Notes: generated by a model from the letters alone, not told the origin. A stretch of 7,282 nucleotides of DNA from an uncultured Pseudomonadota bacterium (GCA_902795745.1 CADBMG010000053.1:1-7282), one strand, 5' to 3'; counted from the first letter of the stretch, positions 1-7,048 are shown. Numbers and translations are program-made.

Positions 1-8
1 AAAGGCTA

Positions 9-20
9 TTTTTTTTTTTT
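9..20. repeat. T12 homopolymer tract just upstream of the first gene
   Basis: Twelve consecutive T residues are followed by G and five more T, ending two bases before the ATG at 29. No Shine-Dalgarno sequence is visible between the tract and that ATG. It may be the U-tract of an intrinsic terminator whose stem lies before the window, or a slippage-prone tract in the leader of the downstream gene. The window starts too late to decide. Confidence 0.6.
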
Positions 21-28
21 GTTTTTAT

Positions 29-637
29 ATGAGAAAAATTAATAACGGTAAATTTCGTAACAATAACGGTAGTAACAGTATTTATTCGCTAAATTACAAA
101 TTCGACAGCGTGTGTACTGCCGGTAAATTTTGTGGCACAGCTCTTGAGCTAATCAAAAAATATAATGAGTTGGCAAAAGAAGCTCATAGCAACGGCAATT
201 ACGTTGAAATGGAAGTATTTCGCCAATATGCGGAGCATTATCGTAAAATAGTAACGGAAATAAACGAACGTAAAAACCAGCAAAGAGAATTACGTAATAG
301 CGAAAGTAATGAAGCGGAGAATGACGAAAATAAACAACTCTGCGAAAATAGTTTGGTGGAAACGGAAGCTGCTGATCAAACTATTGATAATAACTCGGTA
401 AATTTACAAGAAACAGATACTCCTGAAACACCAAAACCAACAAAAAAACGTCGTCGCTTCACACTTGTAACTGTTTCTGAAAATGCAGAGACAGTAAATC
501 AAGAAATTACTTCAACACAAGAAAAAGCAGGTGTTTCAGAAGGACAATCTGCACCCGAAAACATCGATGTAGAAGCAAAACCTAAGCGTAGAAATGTTAC
601 CAGACGTCGTAAAACTGCAGAAACAAATGAAAAATAA
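29..637 (+). CDS. DUF4167 domain protein
   Basis: This 202-residue protein has a DUF4167-type N-terminal domain at about residues 30-80. The recognisable core is a GTA motif, then KYNELAKEA, a short S-x-G turn, and QYAEHYRKI, which matches the family pattern GTA...KY..LA..A...G...Q.AEHY. The rest (about 80-202) is low complexity and probably disordered: an acidic Glu/Asn-rich stretch, then two basic clusters (KKRRRF near 140 and KRRNVTRRRK near the C-terminus). The family is largely alphaproteobacterial, often lies near prfA/prmC, and has no firmly established function. The basic patches suggest nucleic-acid or ribosome contact (inference). The usual Arg/Gly-rich N-terminus is replaced here by an Asn-rich one. 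The ATG at 29 is chosen because the conserved domain begins soon after it and the next Met is residue 60, inside the domain; no clear ribosome-binding site is seen. The 3' end overlaps the next gene by 11 nt, so the two are probably co-transcribed. Confidence 0.8.
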   Translation: MRKINNGKFRNNNGSNSIYSLNYKFDSVCTAGKFCGTALELIKKYNELAKEAHSNGNYVEMEVFRQYAEHYRKIVTEINERKNQQRELRNSESNEAENDENKQLCENSLVETEAADQTIDNNSVNLQETDTPETPKPTKKRRRFTLVTVSENAETVNQEITSTQEKAGVSEGQSAPENIDVEAKPKRRNVTRRRKTAETNEK

Positions 638-1055
638 ACTGGATATAGCTTATACTATCGCCGAAACGGCGGACGTATCCACACCAAAAGATAGTGTCGT
701 ATTATACAGTATAAGCTATCAAAAGACACCTAAAAATAAGCAAAATGCATTGGAATACATGAAAAACAATCCAAGTGCAAAGATGCTGGATAATACAGAA
801 TGTGGCAGACTTTTGATTGAACTTGGATTGGAAACAGGTAATGACAACCCTCCTGAAGAATTACTCAAAATATGGGCGATTGCCTCAAAACGTTTTATAT
901 TATCCGCATCAGGTAATATCACTGCCTTTGTTGATAATGCGAATAAGCGAAGTACTTTCATTTCCGTAGAGTTGCCTTTAATTTTACAAAATGAAAAAAT
1001 TTTATCAATTAATGGTATAGATAAATTTGAATTTGCAAAACAATGGAAAATTTAA
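627..1055 (+). CDS. ADP-ribosyl cyclase/CD38-like (NAD glycohydrolase fold) protein, putative
   Basis: A 142-residue protein that I align by eye with CD38 and Aplysia ADP-ribosyl cyclase. Those enzymes convert NAD to cyclic ADP-ribose or ADP-ribose plus nicotinamide. Three blocks match in order. Residues 24-31 (VVLYSISY) fit the strand carrying CD38 Trp125, with Tyr27 in its place. Residues 54-66 follow L-[ED]-[DN]-T-x-x-G-x-L-x-x-x-L without gaps, with Asp55 at CD38 Glu146. Residues 83-119 match the block from Trp189 to catalytic Glu226: W83, AS, F90, SA, G96, IT, F101, VD, then STF and V-E115-L-P. The protein is about half the length of the animal enzymes, has one Cys instead of their disulfides, and has no signal peptide or membrane segment, so it is probably cytosolic unless exported by a leaderless route. 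I chose ATG 627, which overlaps the DUF4167 stop by 11 nt and suggests translational coupling; ATG 594 would add 11 residues. The gene ends inside the mfd 3' end. Catalysis is inferred, not shown. Confidence 0.68.
   Translation: MKNKLDIAYTIAETADVSTPKDSVVLYSISYQKTPKNKQNALEYMKNNPSAKMLDNTECGRLLIELGLETGNDNPPEELLKIWAIASKRFILSASGNITAFVDNANKRSTFISVELPLILQNEKILSINGIDKFEFAKQWKI
645..719. repeat. 75-nt palindromic element inside the cyclase-like gene
   Basis: A perfect 12-bp inverted repeat (ATAGCTTATACT at 645-656, AGTATAAGCTAT at 708-719) encloses a perfect hairpin CGCCG-AAA-CGGCG (659-671). A second, interrupted hairpin lies inside it: ACG 673-675 with CGT 698-700, and ACAC 681-684 with GTGT 694-697. 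As RNA this could form a three-way junction. It spans exactly 25 codons (residues 7-31) in phase, beginning 18 nt after the presumed start codon. It could be a translation-modulating leader structure or an in-frame palindromic insertion of the kind known in Rickettsia (RPEs). However, residues 24-31 fit the enzyme fold, which argues against pure insertion. Confidence 0.55.
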
Positions 1056-1091
1056 TTAATCAATTCAACCAACTGATTAATTAATTTTTTT
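1052..1091 (+). terminator. Intrinsic terminator of the DUF4167/cyclase-like pair, embedded in the mfd 3' end
   Basis: Perfect 11-bp arms TTAATTAATCA (1052-1062) and TGATTAATTAA (1074-1084) flank an 11-nt loop and are followed at once by seven T (1085-1091). The left arm overlaps the stop codon of the cyclase-like gene and contains the complement of the mfd stop codon. The stem is almost all A-T, so its strength is uncertain. Read on the minus strand, the hairpin is followed only by a short T4 run, so it may also act weakly for mfd. Confidence 0.7.
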
Positions 1092-4000
1092 ATCATCTGC
1101 ATACGTGTCTCATATGACGACAAATCCCTTTCAAAAAACAATTTTTGATCAGGTCTGATTTTTAATACTCCAAATGAATTATAGACCAAATCTAATAATT
1201 TATCTGCCGCCTCAAATTTATTATTACGAAAAGTCAGTAGAATTCCTTTACTTCCGGCATCAATTTTAGCCACATTAGCTACATAACACAATTGCTTAAT
1301 TTCAATAGTTTGCAGAAGATTTTCCACTTCAACCGGTATTGCTCCGAAACGATCAATAAGTTCTTCTCGCATATCAAACAATTCATTAATATTTTTCAAA
1401 GCTCCAATTCTGCGATATAAACCCAATCTAACACCTAAGTCTTTAACATAATTTTCCGGAATCATCAATGGAACACCCGTTGTAATTTGAGGAGACCAAT
1501 CGTAATTATCTACATCATTAATTTCAGACATTTGTCCTGCTCTTTGGCGAGCAATTTCTTCTTCCAACATATGGTGATACAGTGATATTCCCACATCCTT
1601 TATATGACCTGATTGCTCTGTTCCCAAAACATTACCAAAACCGCGAATATCCATATCATGACTGGCAAGAGAAAAACCTGCCCCCAAAGTATCAAGAGCT
1701 TGTAGGATGGATAAACGTTTTTCTGCTATTTGACTCAGTTTCTTTTTTTGCGGAACAGTAAAATAACAATATCCCCTCACCTTTGACCTACCGATTCGTC
1801 CTCGCAACTGATATAACTGCGCTAGGCCATACATATCTGCACGATATACAATCATTGTATTAACATTCGGCATATCAATACCTGATTCTATGATTGTAGT
1901 GGAAAGCAAAACATCATATTTTCCATCTGCAAAATCCTCAACAATTCCCTCCAATTGTGTTGCTCCCATTTGCCCATGAGCAATTGCTATTTTAATATCC
2001 GGAACCAAATCATTTAAGATTTTACCAATCTCAGCAATGTCCGAAACTCGTGGACATACAAAAAAAGTTTGACCACCGCGAAATTTTTCACGATATATGG
2101 CTTCTTTTATCATAACTCGATCAAATGGCATAACAAAAGTACGTGCGACCAAACGGTCAACTGGCGGAGTTGCAATAATGCTCAATTGTTTAACACCTGT
2201 AAGAGATAATTCTAATGTACGAGGAATCGGAGTTGCACTCAAAGTCAAAACATGAACATCGGATTTTAAAGATTTCAAACGCTCTTTATGTGTCACTCCG
2301 AAATGTTGTTCTTCGTCAATAATCAACAATCCAAGATTATTGAATTGAATATCTTTAGCCAATAATGCATGTGTACCTATAACAATATCAACAGACCCAT
2401 CTGCCAGTCCTTCTTTGGTTTGTTGCATTTCTTTTGCAGTAGTCAAACGTGACAACATTCGCACTTTTAAGGGAAATCCATTCATTCTCTCATAGAAATT
2501 GATAAAATGCTGGCGAGCCAACAATGTTGTCGGAACAATCAATGCTACCTGAGATCCGCTCATTGCAACAGTAAATGCCGCTCGTAAAGCAACTTCGGTT
2601 TTACCAAATCCTACATCTCCGCAAATGAGCCTATCCATCGGTTCGCCTGAGCACAAATCTTGCAAAACGTCGCCTATGGCTTGTAACTGATCATCTGTTT
2701 CATTAAACGGAAATCTGGCACAAAACTCATCATACAATCCACTTGGTGCAATATAACTCTCTGCCGATTTCAGATGGCGTTCTGCGGCTACTCTTATTAA
2801 CTTTTCAGCAATATCTTTTATTTTTTTTCTAACCTTTGCCTTTTTTGCTTGCCAAGCTACTCCACCCAAAACATCCAATTGCACATTGGCATCATCAGAA
2901 CCATATCGAGAAATAGTGTCTATATTTTCTACCGGAACAAATAATTTATCATCATGAGCATACAAAATCTTTATACAATCGTGAGGAGCCCCTCCTGCCA
3001 CGATATTTTCCAACCCTATAAAACGCCCTATACCATGTTCTATATGTACAATCAATTCACCTACAGATAATGACGACACATCTGCAATCAAATCCTTAGA
3101 TGTCATCTTGCGCACTTTGCGATGTTGACGTTCACCTAATATATCTTGCTCCGAAATCAAACAATATTGACCATCTCTAAAACCATGAGATAAATCTGCA
3201 ATAACAGCGGCAATTCTTTTCTGTTTACATACTGATAATGCTTCTAACCACGATGCAACGGCTGTTACATTTTTTATACCATATTCAGACATAATACTGA
3301 GTAACCGCTCGCGAGATCCATTGCTATAACAACAAATAATGCGACATAAATTTGCATTTTCAGCCAGATAATTGCTAAGTTCATCAAAAATTGCTGCTGT
3401 ACTAACCTGTTTAGAATGAGCAAAATCACGCCCGGGAATAGTTTTCATATCAACAACATCAGCCTTATGAGATAAAGACATAGATGTTAAATAAGTTGCT
3501 TGTCTATTCTTCAATTCTTCATTAAATTTTTGCTCTGTCAAATACAACTTGTCCGGTAGCAGTGGACGATATATTCCCTCATCATCATTTTTTTTCTTAA
3601 TATTAAGAGCTTCCATTCGTGCCAAAAAGTAATCTTGTATTCCATCAATTTTTGCTTTAACAGCGTCTTCAACATTTTTACCAACAACAATCAAAGCATT
3701 TGGCATATAATCAAAAAGTGTGGGTAATTCATCTCCATAAAATAACGGCAACCAATTTTCCATACCCAGATACTTATGACCTTCCGATATAACTTCGTAC
3801 ATTTCATCATGCATCCCCATTGCCCCGAATGCCTCACGATAATTTTCCCTAAACAAACGAATTGAATTATTATCCAGCACTATTTCACTTGCAACTTGAA
3901 AAGTATAATCATTAAGTTCACCAATCGTTCGCTGAGAAACTACATCAAACGTACGTATTTTTTCAACTTCTTCATCAAACAAATCTATTCTCAACGGCTG

Positions 4001-4522
4001 TTGGCTTCCACACGGAAAAATATCAATAATATCCCCTCTAACCGCATATTCTCCGGCTTCCATAACCTGCTCTACTCTTGTATAGCCATTAATAACCAAA
4101 TAATGTAAAAAATTATCAAACTTTAATGTGTCGCCCACTTTTATGTGTTTATGAGCATTTAAGAAAACTTTTTGCGGAGCTGATTTTTGTAAAATAGCAC
4201 CAACGCTTGTTATTACAACTGTCTGTTGTTTGTTATCGTTAAACACTATTTGAGAAAGTGTTTCCACTCTCTTCGCCACAATTTCACCATTGGGAGAAAC
4301 TCGATCATACGGTACGGTATCCCAAGCCGGAAATTCAAGCACTTTAACAGTAGGTTCAATATAACGCAACATTGCCGCAATTTGTGTTAAATGTACACCA
4401 CCGTCGGCAATAAAAATAATTGATTGCTTCGTTTGTAACAGTTTTTGTAATACGAAAGCTTCATAACCGTCACAAACATTACTCAACGTTATATTTTTCC
4501 ACTGATCTATATCTCTTTGCAT
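1052..4522 (-). CDS. mfd: Transcription-repair coupling factor Mfd
   Basis: A full-length 1156-residue Mfd (E. coli 1148). This ATP-dependent translocase binds stalled RNA polymerase, pushes it off DNA lesions and recruits UvrA for nucleotide excision repair. Domains in order: a UvrB-homology module (about 1-360, with FPAWDTVPYDRVSPN near residues 60-80); an RNA-polymerase-interacting domain around 487-560 (VGELIVHIEHGIGRF, with H496-G497); RecG-like helicase lobes with Walker A GDVGFGKT (635-642), DEEQH (736-740), SATPIPRT, and motif VI QLRGRIGR (905-912); and a C-terminal TRCF domain from about 1010. All catalytic motifs are intact. ATG 4522 is chosen because the native-looking sequence MQRDIDQW begins there and an AAGAAAG ribosome-binding-like sequence lies 8 nt upstream. 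A longer frame to 4615 would cross the recG start. It is divergent from recG, and its last 4 nt overlap the convergent cyclase-like gene. Confidence 0.97.
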   Translation of the reverse strand: MQRDIDQWKNITLSNVCDGYEAFVLQKLLQTKQSIIFIADGGVHLTQIAAMLRYIEPTVKVLEFPAWDTVPYDRVSPNGEIVAKRVETLSQIVFNDNKQQTVVITSVGAILQKSAPQKVFLNAHKHIKVGDTLKFDNFLHYLVINGYTRVEQVMEAGEYAVRGDIIDIFPCGSQQPLRIDLFDEEVEKIRTFDVVSQRTIGELNDYTFQVASEIVLDNNSIRLFRENYREAFGAMGMHDEMYEVISEGHKYLGMENWLPLFYGDELPTLFDYMPNALIVVGKNVEDAVKAKIDGIQDYFLARMEALNIKKKNDDEGIYRPLLPDKLYLTEQKFNEELKNRQATYLTSMSLSHKADVVDMKTIPGRDFAHSKQVSTAAIFDELSNYLAENANLCRIICCYSNGSRERLLSIMSEYGIKNVTAVASWLEALSVCKQKRIAAVIADLSHGFRDGQYCLISEQDILGERQHRKVRKMTSKDLIADVSSLSVGELIVHIEHGIGRFIGLENIVAGGAPHDCIKILYAHDDKLFVPVENIDTISRYGSDDANVQLDVLGGVAWQAKKAKVRKKIKDIAEKLIRVAAERHLKSAESYIAPSGLYDEFCARFPFNETDDQLQAIGDVLQDLCSGEPMDRLICGDVGFGKTEVALRAAFTVAMSGSQVALIVPTTLLARQHFINFYERMNGFPLKVRMLSRLTTAKEMQQTKEGLADGSVDIVIGTHALLAKDIQFNNLGLLIIDEEQHFGVTHKERLKSLKSDVHVLTLSATPIPRTLELSLTGVKQLSIIATPPVDRLVARTFVMPFDRVMIKEAIYREKFRGGQTFFVCPRVSDIAEIGKILNDLVPDIKIAIAHGQMGATQLEGIVEDFADGKYDVLLSTTIIESGIDMPNVNTMIVYRADMYGLAQLYQLRGRIGRSKVRGYCYFTVPQKKKLSQIAEKRLSILQALDTLGAGFSLASHDMDIRGFGNVLGTEQSGHIKDVGISLYHHMLEEEIARQRAGQMSEINDVDNYDWSPQITTGVPLMIPENYVKDLGVRLGLYRRIGALKNINELFDMREELIDRFGAIPVEVENLLQTIEIKQLCYVANVAKIDAGSKGILLTFRNNKFEAADKLLDLVYNSFGVLKIRPDQKLFFERDLSSYETRMQMIKKLINQLVELIN

Positions 4523-4538
4523 AATTCGTGCTTTCTTG

Positions 4539-4567
4539 TTTACAAATCTGACTTGAATATATACAAT
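4539..4567 (+). promoter_or_regulatory. Predicted sigma70-type promoter for recG
   Basis: The -35 box TTTACA (4539-4544, 5 of 6 consensus) and the -10 box TACAAT (4562-4567, 5 of 6) are separated by the ideal 17 bp. The predicted transcription start near 4574 leaves a leader of about 32 nt before the recG ATG. The -10 box directly abuts the -10 box of the opposing mfd promoter. Confidence 0.6.
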
Positions 4568-4583
4568 AATGACAATATGGCAA
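4556..4583 (-). promoter_or_regulatory. Predicted sigma70-type promoter for mfd
   Basis: Read on the minus strand, the -35 box TTGCCA (4583-4578, 5 of 6 consensus) and the -10 box TATATT (4561-4556, 5 of 6) are 16 bp apart. The predicted start near 4549 gives a leader of about 27 nt to ATG 4522. The element overlaps the recG promoter, so RNA polymerase could probably occupy only one at a time. Confidence 0.5.
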
Positions 4584-4605
4584 CAAAAATAAAGATAAAT
4601 TAACA

Positions 4606-6687
4606 ATGCGCCCAAGTATTTTATACCCGCTATTTTCCCCTATTGATACGCTTACCGGAGTTGGACAGCGTTATATGCAATTGGTGGGAAACCTCTGCGG
4701 TACAAAAGTTATTGACCTATTGTGGCATCTGCCTTCCGGCTACATTGACCGCCGCTGTGGCATTCCGTTAATTCAAGCTCACAACGGACAAATATGGACA
4801 GGAAAAGTGCGTGTCATTGAACATGTGGTACCCAAAACCAAAAAACAACCGTATCGCATTATAGTTGAAGACGAGTCTGAACAATTAACTTTAATTTTTT
4901 TCAAAACATACGGAGATAGCTTAACCAAACAATATCCCGTTGGTGCAGAAAGGATTATTAGCGGTAAAATTGAAATTTTTAACAACGCTTTACAAATGCC
5001 ACATCCTGAATACACAGTTGACGCTTCATTTCCGGAACAAATGCCTCAAATTGAGACTGTTTATCCTTTGACAGCTGGTGTTACCAACAAAATGCTCAAC
5101 AAACTGATGTTACAAGCACAACGCAATGTTCCACAAATAGCCGAATGGGTTGATGAAAAGATGCTACGCTCAAAAGGCTGGACTGATTTTCATTCTGCTT
5201 TGTGGCAAGTACATCATCCACAAAATATAATAGATTTAGAACCAAATTCTCCAGCCCGACAACGCCTAGCCTATGATGAATTATTAGCCAATCAGCTATC
5301 CTTGGCCATTGTTCGTGGTCGCCTAAAAAAACAAAAAGGACGAACATTGTGCGGTGACGGACATTTGCGGCAAAAACTACTTTCTTATCTACCGTTTTCT
5401 TTAACTGATGCTCAAAAACGTGTAATTGCCGAAATTGAAAGTGATATGGCGGCAAATTACAAAATGTCGCGACTTTTACAAGGAGATGTTGGCAGCGGTA
5501 AAACCATAGTAGCTTTAATTACAATGCTGAATGCCGTAGAATGTGGCACGCAAGCGGCGATTATGGCTCCGACGGAAATTTTAGCACAACAACACGCCGA
5601 TTCAATGAATGATTTGTGTTCAATCATTGGGGTTAGAACGGCATTATTAACCGGCAATGTCAAAGGGAAAGCCCGAAAACAGATTTTAGAATCCCTTAAA
5701 AACGGAGAAATTGATATTTTAATCGGCACGCATGCTCTTTTTACCGACGATGTTGCTTTTAAGGATTTGGCCTATGTTATCATTGATGAACAACACCGTT
5801 TTGGCGTTCGGCAGAGATTAAATTTATCGCAAAAAGGTAAAGACTGTGATGTGCTTGTAATGACGGCAACGCCAATTCCGAGAACTTTGGTTTTAACACA
5901 ATACGGCGATATGGAATATTCAAAAATTGATGAACTTCCCGCCGGACGTAAGCCGACAACAACAACTGTTATGCCATTAAGCAAAATCCATGCCGTTGTT
6001 GATGCTTTACAACGAAAAATTGCCTCCGGAACACAAGCCTACTGGGTTTGCCCATTAGTAGAAGAATCAGAAAAAATTGATTTATCGGCAGCAACCGAAC
6101 GTTATGAAAATCTGCAAAAGCATTTTGGCAGTCAGGTTGGCTTGGTGCACGGTAAAATGAAAGAAAGTGAAAAAAATGCCGTAATGGAAGATTTTAAGAA
6201 CGGTAAAATCAAATTACTTGTTTCTACAACCGTTATTGAGGTTGGGGTTAATATTCCGGCAGCCACGATTATGATTGTAGAACACGCCGAACGTTTCGGA
6301 TTGGCGCAATTACACCAATTGCGCGGACGCATCAAACGTGGTCAAGAAGCCTCCATTTGCATTTTAATGTATGGTTTTCCGTTAAGTGAGATTTCTCGTC
6401 AACGACTAAACACCATGAAACAAACAGAAGACGGTTTTTTAATCGCCGAAGAAGATTTAAAATTGCGTGGAGGCGGTGAAATTCTGGGAAGAAAACAATC
6501 GGGATTTAACAACTTTCGCTTGGCAAATCTGAGTGCACACGGCGATTTACTGCTAACAGCAACCAAAGATGCCGCTTTTATTCTCAATCAAGACCCGAAT
6601 TTAAGCTCACCACGCGGTCAATCCTTGCGCACACTATTATATCTATTTGAGCGTGATGAAATGATTCGTACTTATAAAGCCGGATAA
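4606..6687 (+). CDS. recG: ATP-dependent DNA helicase RecG
   Basis: A 693-residue RecG, the same length as the E. coli protein. It remodels stalled replication forks and Holliday junctions and unwinds R-loops. The N-terminal half (about 1-250) holds the wedge/OB-fold region, beginning with LTGVGQRYMQLVGNLCG. The helicase lobes carry Walker A GDVGSGKT (293-300), DEQH (394-397), TATPIPRT (from 420), motif V around VGVNIPAAT (546-554) and motif VI QLRGRIKRG (571-579). The TRG-type translocation region follows (GGGEILGRKQSG...FRLANL). Two residues are unusual: Asn549 where the family normally has Asp, and Lys577 where motif VI normally has Gly (QLRGRVGRG). Mfd in this window keeps both normal residues. 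The frame is otherwise intact, so the gene is probably functional. ATG 4606 is the first Met and fits RecG length; the ribosome-binding site is weak. No convincing intrinsic terminator follows. Confidence 0.96.
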   Translation: MRPSILYPLFSPIDTLTGVGQRYMQLVGNLCGTKVIDLLWHLPSGYIDRRCGIPLIQAHNGQIWTGKVRVIEHVVPKTKKQPYRIIVEDESEQLTLIFFKTYGDSLTKQYPVGAERIISGKIEIFNNALQMPHPEYTVDASFPEQMPQIETVYPLTAGVTNKMLNKLMLQAQRNVPQIAEWVDEKMLRSKGWTDFHSALWQVHHPQNIIDLEPNSPARQRLAYDELLANQLSLAIVRGRLKKQKGRTLCGDGHLRQKLLSYLPFSLTDAQKRVIAEIESDMAANYKMSRLLQGDVGSGKTIVALITMLNAVECGTQAAIMAPTEILAQQHADSMNDLCSIIGVRTALLTGNVKGKARKQILESLKNGEIDILIGTHALFTDDVAFKDLAYVIIDEQHRFGVRQRLNLSQKGKDCDVLVMTATPIPRTLVLTQYGDMEYSKIDELPAGRKPTTTTVMPLSKIHAVVDALQRKIASGTQAYWVCPLVEESEKIDLSAATERYENLQKHFGSQVGLVHGKMKESEKNAVMEDFKNGKIKLLVSTTVIEVGVNIPAATIMIVEHAERFGLAQLHQLRGRIKRGQEASICILMYGFPLSEISRQRLNTMKQTEDGFLIAEEDLKLRGGGEILGRKQSGFNNFRLANLSAHGDLLLTATKDAAFILNQDPNLSSPRGQSLRTLLYLFERDEMIRTYKAG

Positions 6688-7048
6688 GACAAGACTCATT
6701 ATACGTTCGAAATTGCCACACCCACAATGTTCGCTCGTAATTACATGAGATAATGTCATTTTGAGGAGCAAAGCGACGTAAGAATCTCCACACGGAATGT
6801 GGTTGTATCGGACTAACGTCCGAAGATGCTCACGCTAACGAAACGATACAATCTCGAAAAGAATAATTTTTATACTTTTAAGTGTATGAAAATATTTAAT
6901 TCTACTATTACGAAAAATATAACAATACAAAACACTGTTTTAAGATTTGCTCCGACCAATTAATTTTAGTGCATTTTTTAGACAAATGAACGTCAAAAAA
7001 ATACAATTTTAAGCATAGAAAACGACATTTACTTCCAACTTCTTATAA
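6688..7048. other. Gene-free stretch between recG and the fragment at the window end
   Basis: About 360 bp with no supportable gene on either strand. The first part (6688-6753) shows only short palindromes such as GTAATTAC (6737-6744). The middle holds the hairpin-rich repeat described separately. From about 6861 to 7048 the sequence is very AT-rich with stops in all plus-strand frames and no recognisable RNA gene, promoter or terminator. The composition and repeat suggest a recombined or accessory junction. Confidence 0.6.
6754..6853. repeat. Dispersed-type hairpin repeat (TGTCATTTTGAGGAGC family)
   Basis: The segment opens with TGTCATTTTGAGGAGC followed by AAAGCGACGTAAGAATCT. This closely resembles a dispersed intergenic repeat (consensus like GTCATTCTGAGGAGC..AGCGAC..AGAATCT) seen in many bacterial genomes and often mis-annotated as small proteins. 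Hairpins follow: CCACA-CGGAA-TGTGG (6788-6802), CGGAC-TAAC-GTCCG (6809-6822), and an outer stem TTGTATCG (6803-6810) with CGATACAA (6844-6851). The usual complementary right end (AGAATGACA-like) is not seen, so this copy may be truncated. Function is unknown; folding or transcript-end protection is possible. Confidence 0.65.

Noticed and set aside
594..626. Upstream ATG at 594 for the cyclase-like gene
   Set aside because: It would overlap DUF4167 by 44 nt, and the added 11 residues are not needed by the fold. Neither start has a strong ribosome-binding site, so this stays a weaker alternative rather than excluded.
4523..4615. N-terminal extension of mfd by 31 residues, with a start at 4615
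   Set aside because: It would overlap the recG start and both promoters, is hydrophobic unlike Mfd N-termini, and the conserved protein begins naturally at ATG 4522.
5096..5455. Minus-strand frame of 119 codons inside recG
   Set aside because: It is antisense to a fully conserved gene, and its peptide has no recognisable motif; judged a shadow frame.
6584..6793. Minus-strand frame of 69 codons over the recG 3' end and the repeat
   Set aside because: Its LRRFAPQNDI-like peptide is the translation of the dispersed repeat, and the remainder is antisense to recG; no ribosome-binding site or domain is seen.
6865..6895. Possible recG terminator around the T5 and the ATAC/GTAT pairing
   Set aside because: The stem is only about four pairs with mismatches and the T run precedes rather than follows it.
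6986..7012. Short ATG frame upstream of the truncated fragment
   Set aside because: It encodes only eight residues before a stop and is not in frame with the fragment, so it does not supply a start.
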